Shown one piece after another: positions 12,207 to 21,083 of a stretch of 36,007 bases of DNA. This stretch comes from Clostridia bacterium (lineage in GTDB: Bacteria > Bacillota > Clostridia > Oscillospirales > CAG-272): the NCBI GenBank assembly GCA_017397175.1, contig JAFQKA010000002.1, forward strand, positions 1-36,007. Reading direction: 5' to 3'. The position numbers and the translations under genes were made by a program. The first letter of the stretch is position 1. Every line of letters begins with the position of its first letter. The notes below the pieces were generated by a model, which had not been told where the DNA came from, made no database searches, and worked only from the letters and a program-made list of their open reading frames with translations.

Positions 12207-13247
12207 TTATCCAACGATACCCGAACGCTCGATACCCTGAACCAGGAACTTCTGGCAGAAGAGGTACATTACGATCAGGGGTGCGATGATCATCATACCA
12301 CAGGTATTGTAGATCGCCGTGTTAAGCAGGCTCGCACCTGCGTAGTCCGTCTTGAGGGACGGGGGGATCTGGAACGTAAGGTGAGGCCACAGGCGAACTT
12401 CGCGGCCGGGGAAGAACAGAACCGTGTAGAAATTGTCCGTCCACTGCCAGGAGAACGCAAACAGGAACACCGTGATCATCATAGGGATAGAAAGAGGAAT
12501 GATGATCTGGAGGAACGTGCGGTAAACGCCCGAACCGTCAACGTATGCAGATTCCTCAAGCTCGTCGGGAACTCCGCGGAAGAACTGTCTGAGCATGAAT
12601 ATGTAAAGACCGTTCTTGAACGCGATACCGCCGGCTGAAAGGATTACCAGAGGCCAGAAAGTGTTGGTAAGCTTAATGCCGTCCGCAAAGGATGCAGGCA
12701 GGATACCAAGCTTCGAAAGTCCGCCCATAATTCCGAAAATATCGAAATTCTTGAAGTGGAGAAGCATTGAGAGCTTCAGCGTCTGGTGAGGAACTATCAT
12801 GGTAAGCATAACCAAAATGAACAGTATGCCGTTACCCTTGAACTTAAACTTTGCAAATCCGTATGCAATAAGCAGGCACGCAAACGTCTGGATCAGCGCG
12901 CTGATAATGGAGAGCAGGAAGGTATTCACAAACGCTTCCATATAGTTAAGCTCAACAAAGATAGCCTTGTAGATGTCAAGTGTGAAGTTTTTGGGAATAA
13001 GTCTTACCGTCGAGTCAACAAAGTCGCTCTGGCTCATGAAAGAGGAAGCGATCTTGGAGATAAAGGGGTAAAGAACGACGTAGGAGATACCGATAAGGAG
13101 CACAAGTCTGAATGCGTACCAGAGCACGTTCAGATAGAAGTACGAGGTACCAAACTTCGCCTTAAGTCTTTCCTTTAAGGGGGTTCTTTCAAATTCAACT
13201 CTGATCTTATTCTTTGTTTCTTTTGTAACTTTGATAGAATTATCCAT
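12207..13247 (-). CDS. MalG-type sugar ABC transporter permease (second pair)
   Basis: A 346-residue inner-membrane permease, last gene of the operon. Six membrane helices follow a long, basic cytoplasmic N-terminus (about 45 residues). The EAA loop that docks on the ATPase is present near residue 240 (EESAYVDGSGVYRTFLQIIIP). Its length is above the usual 280 or so. ATG 13247 has AGGAGG at 7 nt; the GTG two codons upstream is only one base from it and is rejected. It pairs with the MalF-type permease 12 nt upstream. No ATPase is encoded in the operon, so a shared MsmK-like ATPase elsewhere is likely. Substrate is not predictable. Confidence 0.92.
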   Translation of the reverse strand: MDNSIKVTKETKNKIRVEFERTPLKERLKAKFGTSYFYLNVLWYAFRLVLLIGISYVVLYPFISKIASSFMSQSDFVDSTVRLIPKNFTLDIYKAIFVELNYMEAFVNTFLLSIISALIQTFACLLIAYGFAKFKFKGNGILFILVMLTMIVPHQTLKLSMLLHFKNFDIFGIMGGLSKLGILPASFADGIKLTNTFWPLVILSAGGIAFKNGLYIFMLRQFFRGVPDELEESAYVDGSGVYRTFLQIIIPLSIPMMITVFLFAFSWQWTDNFYTVLFFPGREVRLWPHLTFQIPPSLKTDYAGASLLNTAIYNTCGMMIIAPLIVMYLFCQKFLVQGIERSGIVG

Positions 13248-13259
13248 TTTCACCCCTCC

Positions 13260-14219
13260 TTAATCACGTCTTTGATAGAAGACGAAGCGGCCCAGAATCA
13301 GTGCCACAACGGCTACTATGAGAATTACAAGTATAAAGTACATCCATGCCATGGCAGTACTGATTACACCCTGCTTTGTTGAATATTCCTGCTCGATAAA
13401 TCTCATTACCGTATTGGAGCCTGCCGTAAACGAGTCAATGACCGTATAGATGGCGTTTACCAATATCATAGGAGAAATCATGGGAAGAGTGATCTTCCAG
13501 AAGGTCTCCCAAGCGGATGCGCCCTCGATCTGACAGGATTCGTAGATCGCGGGAGAAATGGACTGAAGACCTGCAAGGAATATAAGCATCTGTACACCCG
13601 AACGGTTTACAATATCGTAGATACTGTTAACGATTCCGATAACATATCCAACGATCTCACGGCCGACCTTCATCTGGTCGAACAGAACTTCAACGTCAAG
13701 CATAGATACGATCTGTGACGATGCGCTATGACTCTGACCGCCCGAAACGCCCTCTTCTCCGTATGACGCCAGGATATTACCCTGGTCAATGGATGCCATA
13801 ATACCGGTAGAAAGAATAACGGGAATAAAGAAGATCGCGCGGAATGCGGCACGGCCAACCATTTTCTGATTGAGGAGCACCGCCATGAAAAGGGAGAAGA
13901 TTACGATTGCCGGAATATCAAAAGCAAGTCTTCCGAGACCGGCAATAAGGGTGGATACGAAGTCGGGGTTGACGAAGAGTGCCTCATTGTAGTTTGCAAA
14001 TCCAACGAAGGTCTCCGCCAACGCGCCTCCGGGCATCGACTCAAGCTCGAAGAAGCTGAGTCGAATGGAGTTAAAGATGATCGGCAGATAGATGATCACA
14101 AAGCCGAGAACGAACGGGAGAACGAACACCCATCCGGCACGTGCTTTACGACGGTCAAGAGATGCCGCGCGGCGCCTTTTCTTTGGCGCAGCATTTGTTA
14201 CGTTTGCCGTATTTGTCAT
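13260..14219 (-). CDS. MalF-type sugar ABC transporter permease (second pair)
   Basis: A 319-residue permease with a basic N-terminus (KKRRRAASLDRRKAR), about six membrane helices and an EAA loop (YESCQIEGASAWETFWKITLP). An unusual hydrophilic insert of about 45 residues (GEEGVSGGQSHSASS..., near 145-190) lies between helices 3 and 4, possibly an external or periplasm-side loop contacting the solute-binding protein. GGGAGG sits 8 nt before ATG 14219; the upstream GTG overlaps that site. It directly follows the DUF5696 gene. Confidence 0.9.
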   Translation of the reverse strand: MTNTANVTNAAPKKRRRAASLDRRKARAGWVFVLPFVLGFVIIYLPIIFNSIRLSFFELESMPGGALAETFVGFANYNEALFVNPDFVSTLIAGLGRLAFDIPAIVIFSLFMAVLLNQKMVGRAAFRAIFFIPVILSTGIMASIDQGNILASYGEEGVSGGQSHSASSQIVSMLDVEVLFDQMKVGREIVGYVIGIVNSIYDIVNRSGVQMLIFLAGLQSISPAIYESCQIEGASAWETFWKITLPMISPMILVNAIYTVIDSFTAGSNTVMRFIEQEYSTKQGVISTAMAWMYFILVILIVAVVALILGRFVFYQRRD

Positions 14220-14237
14220 TTTTAGCACCTCCCTTTC

Positions 14238-17051
14238 TTAGGATACCTTAACGTAGCCGTAGGACTCTACCGTAGTGCCCTCAACGGTTACATCGAAATA
14301 GTTATAGTTGAGAATGAACGTCGTGCCGTCCTCGTAGGTTACCTTTACGATTCTGCCGTCGTCTGCGGTCACAAGCTTGCTCTTATCAGCTTCGCTTATA
14401 ACCTCACCCTCCTCGAGCACACGCTCGCCGATAAGGAACTGATGATCTACAAGCTCCTTATCCTGGAGATTACCCAGCACTCCGTTCAGCTCACGGTAAA
14501 GCTCAACAATATCCTCATACCAGATATCGTATCTGATAGAATAGTACTTACTGAGCATCTCGTCTTCCTTCAGTATCTCCGTGTTGTCACAAGAGAGAAT
14601 GAAGTAAATGGACGCACCGTTTTCGATGCACTTGAGCACCTCATATCTGATGTCACCCGCCATGTTGATAGGCGAGCCTGTAAATTCCTTATAGCCGTGG
14701 AGAACGTAGCCCACGAAAGGAACGGAGTAGCTTGCGGTATTGTAGTTACTGGAATCAAGAGGCATATCAAGAATATGATCTGCATATTTCCATGTATAAG
14801 CGTTACCGCCGCTGGTCATTACGTTGCCGTATGCCTCCTCCAGAGACTTGAACGCGTCAACTGTGAAGTCCTTGGAGTCCTCGCGGTTGTAGGGTTCCTT
14901 CTTGTCGAAGTCGGAGTTCAGAGAATAACCGAGAGTTGAAACGGAGATTCCGATAGGATCGTAGTCCTCGTACTTGCTTTCCAGCTTATTTATAAATCTG
15001 TAGAAATAAGCGGGGGACATAGCCATCTGATAGAATGTCGTATAATTCTGTCTTGCGGCAGAGTACACACGAAGGCTGGTGTAGCGGTTATCAATAGACT
15101 TTACAATATGCTTTCTCATAGAAACGCCGGGATTGGAGTTCTGCTCGTGCATATATGCGAAATCAAAGTCGGGATATACGCCGTAGCCCTTTTCCTTTGC
15201 GTCATCGAGAAGCGCATTGAAGCCCTTCTTGCCGCCGACTGCCTTTTCCCACTTCAGCTTATAGGGAACGTTTGCGTACATACCGCCGTTTGCGTAGCCT
15301 GTAAGCTTGAAGTTAATGTTTGAGATTCCGTCGGCAGAAAGCTCGGAATAGATCTTCTGAACGTCCTCAAATGTAGTCAGTGCCGTCATTACGTTTACGG
15401 GAACGGAAAGGATCTTCTTGATAGATTCCATAGCACCAAAGGTCTCGATATAAAGGGGCAGATCCTCCTTTGTGTCGGTGAGCTTTGTAATTGTTCCGTT
15501 TTCCTTGAGATAGTCACGGTAAGCCTTAGCCATACCTGTCCAGGAAGCGTCATACTTGGATGTTGCATCGGTCTCCGTATCGGAGAGGAGTACGTAACGG
15601 ATAGTATAGCTTCCCGCGTAACGTCTCTCACTTACAACGGTCCAGGTGGAGTTTGAACCAACGGAGATAGCCGTTGCAAGATTGTAAGAGTCCTTAGGAC
15701 GGGGAGTTACGGTTACGATAGTTGTGTTATAGGGGTGAGTTGCGCCGCCGTGGTAGGTCGAGAAGGAAGCCATAGCTTCACCCTCTTCCATAATAGCAAA
15801 GAAGCCGCGGTCAACGATTCCCTGGTATTCAACGGTAGTCTTCTCGGGGATCTCAGGTGTATCACCCTCAGCGGGAACTGCGGGAGTGACCAAAGTCTGA
15901 TACTTTGCCTCGTTTTCAACGATGCCGAAAACAGGGGCAACGGCTGTCTGCTCGTAGTTACCTGTGATGGTCTGGTATGCATAGTCGGTACCGTACATCT
16001 TGGTGTTAACGGTCGTTGCGTTAAGACCTGCGCGCGCCTCAAACTTAAAGAGTGCGCCCGATCCATCGGGAATGAAGGTATAACCTGTGTTGGGGTTCAG
16101 ACCTGTGCCCATATAAGGCAGGATCTGAATATTCTCCAGAGTGTACACTTCTTCGTTATAAAGGATACCGTTTGAAGGAAGCTTTACAACGAGATCACCG
16201 TCATCAATGGTGTATTCAAGCGCCATTCTGAAGTTTACGGGCGGCTTAGGATCCGACTCGTATTCACACATTTCATAGTCGTAGTCCATCTGCTCGAAAG
16301 TATAATCGGGGCAATATGCTCTGATATAGCTTTCGATCTTTCTCTTATCCACCTCGGTGGCATTGGGGTCAATGGTGTATACGGGGAACTTCTTTGTGAT
16401 CGGCACCTGTGCGTAAAGGGACTTCTGCATTGCTTCTCTTACAGCGGCAGACTGCTTATCCCAGGCAGATGCATCTCTGAGTGCATAGAATGCGGAGAAC
16501 TTCTGCTTATCCTTGGAGTCTGTGATCTTGGAAAGGATCTCGGACTCAAAGCGGGTCTTTGAAATGATATCGGGAGCAAGAGGTCTCGTCTGCTCGTTAC
16601 CGATAGAATACTCAACGCGGATACCGTTCTTGATTCTTTCAACCTTGATCTGTCCGCGCTTTGCTGCCTCTGTGTAGCTATCGATAGTCTTACGGGTACC
16701 GTTATCGGTGTAAGTTACGATAAGCTGAGAAAGAAGCTGAGCCTTGATGGTGGCAGCCGCCTTCGCGGAGCCTATGCTATAGGGGTTTGTAAGAAGTATC
16801 TGACCGTTTTCAGTGTTCTTGAAACCAACCTCACCGGAAACGCTGTCACACCAGATCTCATAGTTTCCGACCTTAGAATAAAGGGTCATGGTGGCAAGCT
16901 TTTCTTCGGAAGAATTGAAGGTCTTGGTCAGATATGACTCAATGTCAACTGTTTCCTGTGTTGTATCTTCTGCGGCAAAAGCGAAGATCGAGAATGTTCC
17001 CATTGCCATCAACACAGCCAGGACAAACGATATTATTCTTTTCATTTTCAT
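14238..17051 (-). CDS. Secreted DUF5696 protein with glycoside-hydrolase-like barrel
   Basis: A 937-residue exported protein with a signal peptide (about 1-27, ending FAFAAED). Residues about 60-550 are beta-rich; about 555-860 look like an alpha/beta barrel of carbohydrate-active enzymes, with strand-like segments ISNINFKLTGY, GYGVYPDFDFAYMHEQ and a late PFVGYVLHGYKEFTGSPIN. This agrees with DUF5696, a family I associate with YIP1 proteins and sugar importers in Clostridia and Paenibacillus. No activity is established from sequence alone; candidate acids include the Asp residues of PDFDF. It has no lipobox or sortase motif. It lies between the NHL-YIP1 gene and the second permease pair with 18-nt gaps. 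Confidence 0.8.
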   Translation of the reverse strand: MKMKRIISFVLAVLMAMGTFSIFAFAAEDTTQETVDIESYLTKTFNSSEEKLATMTLYSKVGNYEIWCDSVSGEVGFKNTENGQILLTNPYSIGSAKAAATIKAQLLSQLIVTYTDNGTRKTIDSYTEAAKRGQIKVERIKNGIRVEYSIGNEQTRPLAPDIISKTRFESEILSKITDSKDKQKFSAFYALRDASAWDKQSAAVREAMQKSLYAQVPITKKFPVYTIDPNATEVDKRKIESYIRAYCPDYTFEQMDYDYEMCEYESDPKPPVNFRMALEYTIDDGDLVVKLPSNGILYNEEVYTLENIQILPYMGTGLNPNTGYTFIPDGSGALFKFEARAGLNATTVNTKMYGTDYAYQTITGNYEQTAVAPVFGIVENEAKYQTLVTPAVPAEGDTPEIPEKTTVEYQGIVDRGFFAIMEEGEAMASFSTYHGGATHPYNTTIVTVTPRPKDSYNLATAISVGSNSTWTVVSERRYAGSYTIRYVLLSDTETDATSKYDASWTGMAKAYRDYLKENGTITKLTDTKEDLPLYIETFGAMESIKKILSVPVNVMTALTTFEDVQKIYSELSADGISNINFKLTGYANGGMYANVPYKLKWEKAVGGKKGFNALLDDAKEKGYGVYPDFDFAYMHEQNSNPGVSMRKHIVKSIDNRYTSLRVYSAARQNYTTFYQMAMSPAYFYRFINKLESKYEDYDPIGISVSTLGYSLNSDFDKKEPYNREDSKDFTVDAFKSLEEAYGNVMTSGGNAYTWKYADHILDMPLDSSNYNTASYSVPFVGYVLHGYKEFTGSPINMAGDIRYEVLKCIENGASIYFILSCDNTEILKEDEMLSKYYSIRYDIWYEDIVELYRELNGVLGNLQDKELVDHQFLIGERVLEEGEVISEADKSKLVTADDGRIVKVTYEDGTTFILNYNYFDVTVEGTTVESYGYVKVS

Positions 17052-17069
17052 TTTATCTCTCCTTCTGTG

Positions 17070-19202
17070 TTAAATTCGGAACATGATCTCGTCCACAATG
17101 TTTGTAAAGAAGCTTACTACCTTTGCAAGCAGTGTTGTGAACAGGATAGCAAGGAACATAATGAACGCCATGCCAACGATAGTTCCAAGGCAGGTCAATA
17201 CGTTCTTACCGATAGAATAGTCGTGAATTACCATCATTGCAACGAACACCAGCAGACCGAGCCAGATATACGCCAGGGTGATCAAAAGATTGATGATCGC
17301 CATTTCGGAATCTGTTACGACGTTTGATGCAATTGTTGCGGGAATGATAAGCAGGGGAACGGGAGTAAGGCAGTAAGACAAGGAGATAAAGATGTCCTTG
17401 AAGCTACCCTCACCGTCAAACAGAGTTGTCAGACACCAGTTACCTGCCGCCCAAAGGAAGAAGGGTGTAAGAACCGATGCGATCTGAACGAAAATTGAAG
17501 AATAAACGCCTTCGGGGTTAAATACGTAGCCCTGACCGATAGCCTGGTAGTAGAAAGAAAGTATCGTTATGATTATAATAATGATACCTGCTCTTATAGA
17601 GCCTCTCTTTTCATGCTTCAGATCCCAGAAACCGTCGAAGGGGTGAAGAATTACGTGGAATGCGTAGAGAAGCTCCTGCTTTAAGGTTCTCTTCTCTGTC
17701 GAAATACTTGTTTCGTAGTTCACACGCTTTACGTACTTCATGAACTTTGACCAAAGAGCGATCAGAACGATCAGAACAGCCAGCATAACGAACAGATACT
17801 TGGAGATCCATTCCTTACGCATCTCTTTATACGCATTTGAGTAGTTTTTGGTGTCGTATGCGGACTTATAGTATTCTATGGCCTCCTCATACTCACCCTG
17901 ACGGAACAGAGACTGACCGATTCCAACGTATGCTGTATCGAAGTTACTGTTTCTCTTGAGGATCTCGACCCATGCGTCGATAGCTTCGTCGTACTTACGC
18001 TCGTTCTGGTATTTAAGAGCCTGGATCAGCGCGTCGCCGTACTCTGTTCTCTTGAACGTGGTGATCTCGTTGGTAAGAGAACTGAGGATCATAAGAACGT
18101 CGCCCTGATAGCAGATAGACTGAATATTCGACACGTTACCAAGCATAGTACCCTCGTTACCAAAGGCAAAGAGCAGGTTTCCGTCGAAGTCATAGGTAAA
18201 TGTCTTTGAACGCTTGTTATCAACGATAGTCCAGGTCTGCTCGGGGCCGACTGCAACGTCTGTAACCTTGGAAGGACCTGTAATAGTATCGGTAGAAAGA
18301 GAAGAAACGTCAATCTCACCGGAAGGCGGCCAGAAGCCGTTACGTCTCATGATCTCCTTACCGGATGCGTTCAGCATCTTAACGGGTGCGTTATCACCGG
18401 AGGTCTCCTTTCCGTTGATAGCAGCCTGCTGCTTCTGTGCGGAGAGAGAGGCGGTGGTTACGTAGATAAATCCATCGTCATTGATGGCTATGTTATTGAA
18501 CTCGGTAGAAATGAAGGAAGCGGTCTGTGCTCTCTGGTCCTTGGTCTGGAAGCGTCTCCACATGATCTGCCACATATTTGCAACAACCTTCTGAGCACCG
18601 ATAAAGGATGTGAACACACCCTTGTCCGTCATTACGATAATACCCTGGTAAGTTGTTGAGGATACAACGTAGAGACGGTCATACTGGTCAACCGCAACGG
18701 CCACCGGCTTGTAGGTAGAGCCTTCTGTAAAGAGGCTGGATTCGGGCTGAGGAATGATCGAATCGAACTTACCCGTAGCCTTTTCGAAGGTTACGATTCT
18801 GTTCGCATCCGTATCGCAGACGAAGATTCTGTCGTCTGTTACGAAAATTCCCTGAGGTGCGGTGAAATTATCCGGAACACCGTGGTTATTCACGAAATCC
18901 TTGATAATAAACTTTACCTTATAGAATTTATCGAGAACCACTACCTCGTTTGCTGCCGAATCAACAAGGTAAAGGTTACCTTCCTTATCGGTCAGAATGT
19001 CCTTGATGGACGTAAGAGGGTGGTCAAGACCCATATACTTATAGTCGATAGTCTGGATCGGCACGTAAGCGTCGGGAGAATAGAGTGCAAATCCGCTGAT
19101 CGAGTAAGTGTAGGTCTGATAAGGAACTGCCGCGCTTGCACACACAGCAAAGATAGAGAGGAGAGCAAGCACAATGCAAAATATTCTTGTTACAATTTTC
19201 AT
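17070..19202 (-). CDS. NHL beta-propeller / TPR / YIP1 membrane protein
   Basis: A 710-residue protein in three parts: signal peptide (1-24), an extracellular NHL-like beta-propeller (about 40-380, repeated pattern such as DILTDKEGNLYLVDSAANEVVVLD), a short TPR pair (about 385-450, NERKYDEAIDAWVEIL... QGEYEEAIEYYKSAY), one membrane helix (about 470-492), a cytoplasmic linker and a five-helix YIP1 domain (about 515-705). YIP1 domains in bacteria are of unknown function. The layout suggests a cell-surface sensor or scaffold joined to a membrane domain. It sits in the middle of the sugar operon, 13 nt after the first permease pair. GGAGG precedes the ATG. Confidence 0.85.
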   Translation of the reverse strand: MKIVTRIFCIVLALLSIFAVCASAAVPYQTYTYSISGFALYSPDAYVPIQTIDYKYMGLDHPLTSIKDILTDKEGNLYLVDSAANEVVVLDKFYKVKFIIKDFVNNHGVPDNFTAPQGIFVTDDRIFVCDTDANRIVTFEKATGKFDSIIPQPESSLFTEGSTYKPVAVAVDQYDRLYVVSSTTYQGIIVMTDKGVFTSFIGAQKVVANMWQIMWRRFQTKDQRAQTASFISTEFNNIAINDDGFIYVTTASLSAQKQQAAINGKETSGDNAPVKMLNASGKEIMRRNGFWPPSGEIDVSSLSTDTITGPSKVTDVAVGPEQTWTIVDNKRSKTFTYDFDGNLLFAFGNEGTMLGNVSNIQSICYQGDVLMILSSLTNEITTFKRTEYGDALIQALKYQNERKYDEAIDAWVEILKRNSNFDTAYVGIGQSLFRQGEYEEAIEYYKSAYDTKNYSNAYKEMRKEWISKYLFVMLAVLIVLIALWSKFMKYVKRVNYETSISTEKRTLKQELLYAFHVILHPFDGFWDLKHEKRGSIRAGIIIIIITILSFYYQAIGQGYVFNPEGVYSSIFVQIASVLTPFFLWAAGNWCLTTLFDGEGSFKDIFISLSYCLTPVPLLIIPATIASNVVTDSEMAIINLLITLAYIWLGLLVFVAMMVIHDYSIGKNVLTCLGTIVGMAFIMFLAILFTTLLAKVVSFFTNIVDEIMFRI

Positions 19203-19215
19203 TTGCTTTACCTCC

Positions 19216-20091
19216 TTAATCCTTCATACCACTGGAGCCCATGGTTTCAATGATATTAGACTGTGTAATTACGAATACCGTAATAGGAACGAGCATCATG
19301 ATAACCGTAGATGCAGCACTTGCGCCGCTTCGACGGATACCGCCGGCAACGATCTGCTGAATAGCATAGTTGAAGGACTTGAGCTCCTCGGACTGAATGT
19401 AGATGGAAGCGCCCGAGTTCCAAAGTCCCTGGAAGCTGTACACGATAAGGGTAAGCCAAGCGGGCTTAACCATGGGCATAGCGATTACCCAGAAGGTCTT
19501 GAACTCTGTGGAGCCGTCAAGTCTTGCACTTTCAAGAACTGCGTCCGTTACGTTTGTCTCCATAAACTGCTTCATCAGGTAAAGACCAAGAGAAGTACAG
19601 CAAGCGGGGACTATGCGTGCCCAGTAGGTATCGACCCAACCGAGAGCACTCATTACGATAAAGCTACAGATAGCTGTTACCGTTGCATGGAACATAAGGG
19701 AGGTTCTTACTGTCTCGAACATGAACTTAGCGCCGGGGAATTTGATCTTCGCCATAGCGTAAGCTGCAAGAGAGGAGAACAGAAGGTTTCCTGCCGTACC
19801 TGCAACAGATACGAATACGGTGTTAAATATGTATCTTGAGAAAGGAACCCAAGATGTGTTCATCAATGAGAACAGGTCCTTAAAGTTGCGGAAGGTGGGG
19901 TTCATTACGTAGAATCTCGGGGGGAACATGAACAGCTCGTCAAGAGGCTTGAGAGACTGCATTACAACGTACACCATAGGGAGGAACATGATAGCTCCCA
20001 GGAGCACGAGAAGGAACGTAATTCCCGCGTCACCGCCGGCGCTTCGGTTAAGGACAACTTTATGTTTTCTGGTTCTGAGCTTCTTTGCCAT
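19216..20091 (-). CDS. MalG-type sugar ABC transporter permease (first pair)
   Basis: A 291-residue permease with six helices and EAA loop LESARLDGSTEFKTFWVIAMP. Length is normal. Its ATG lies one base after the TAA of the upstream MalF-type gene, and its ribosome site AGGTAGGA lies inside that gene's end, so the two are likely coupled in translation. Together they form the pore of a CUT1-type sugar importer. Confidence 0.95.
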   Translation of the reverse strand: MAKKLRTRKHKVVLNRSAGGDAGITFLLVLLGAIMFLPMVYVVMQSLKPLDELFMFPPRFYVMNPTFRNFKDLFSLMNTSWVPFSRYIFNTVFVSVAGTAGNLLFSSLAAYAMAKIKFPGAKFMFETVRTSLMFHATVTAICSFIVMSALGWVDTYWARIVPACCTSLGLYLMKQFMETNVTDAVLESARLDGSTEFKTFWVIAMPMVKPAWLTLIVYSFQGLWNSGASIYIQSEELKSFNYAIQQIVAGGIRRSGASAASTVIMMLVPITVFVITQSNIIETMGSSGMKD

Positions 20092-20092
20092 T

Positions 20093-21037
20093 TTATTGTC
20101 CTACCTTTGAAATAATATTTTTTACGAGTACGTTTGCGCCGATCATGATAGCAAACAGTACAACGGCGATAGCCGAAGCATAACCCGTTTCAAATCGCTG
20201 TCCGCCGTAGTCGTCCAGGTGGTGCATGATCGTGTGCGCCGCATAGTCGACAGAGGGGAATCCGCAAAGCGCGGTAACTACTGCACCAAAGCCGAAGGAG
20301 CTGGTGATGGACATGATAGCACCGAACATCAGCTGAGGCTTCATGGTGGGAAGGGTTACGTACCAAAGCTCCTGCCAACGGTTCTTGATACCGTCAACCG
20401 CCGCCGCTTCGTAGAGAGAACGGTCGATACCCTGAAGACCTGCGATAAAGGACAGGAAGGAGGTACCAAGGGAGGTCCAGAGCGCAACCACGATACACAA
20501 GGGCATTACGTAATCCGCGTCCTTGAAGAACTGGACCTCGGTATTGATAAGTCCCAGGTTCAGAAGCGCACCGTTTACCCAACCGTAAGCGTCTCCGGAG
20601 AAGAGTGTACCCCAGATGAGGTAAACCTGACCGGAAATAGAGGGTGCGTAGAAGATAAGTGTTACGATAGCACGGATTCTGGGGTCCAGCTCGTTGATGA
20701 ACCATGCTACCATAAGAGACATAAGGTAAGACGCAGGTCCTACGATAGCGGCGAACACGAAGGTGTTCTGTGCCGCCAGCAGGAAGATGTCGTCGTCAAA
20801 GAAAAGTGTAATGTAATTCTGCATGAAAACGAAGTTAGGCATTTCCAGCAGGTTAAAGTCCGTAAAGCTGATCACGATAGACAAAAGAACGGGGAGGACA
20901 GTGAACAGTGCGAACAGGATCATGAAGGGGGCTACCATTACGTAGGCTACCCAGTTGCGCTTCATTTCCTTCCACGTCCACTGAAGCTTTGTCATTTCGC
21001 TTCTCGACACAGCTTTTTTAGTTGCTGTTTTTGACAT
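20093..21037 (-). CDS. MalF-type sugar ABC transporter permease (first pair)
   Basis: A 314-residue permease with about six helices and EAA loop YEAAAVDGIKNRWQELWYVTLP. It directly follows the solute-binding protein gene (46-nt gap), the standard order of CUT1 importers. GGAGAG precedes ATG 21037. The 5' end region (SRSEMTKLQWTWKEMKRNW) is a short cytoplasmic tail. Confidence 0.95.
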   Translation of the reverse strand: MSKTATKKAVSRSEMTKLQWTWKEMKRNWVAYVMVAPFMILFALFTVLPVLLSIVISFTDFNLLEMPNFVFMQNYITLFFDDDIFLLAAQNTFVFAAIVGPASYLMSLMVAWFINELDPRIRAIVTLIFYAPSISGQVYLIWGTLFSGDAYGWVNGALLNLGLINTEVQFFKDADYVMPLCIVVALWTSLGTSFLSFIAGLQGIDRSLYEAAAVDGIKNRWQELWYVTLPTMKPQLMFGAIMSITSSFGFGAVVTALCGFPSVDYAAHTIMHHLDDYGGQRFETGYASAIAVVLFAIMIGANVLVKNIISKVGQ

Positions 21038-21083
21038 GTTGCTCTCTCCTTTTAATTATATCAACAAAAATCATTCCGTCACA

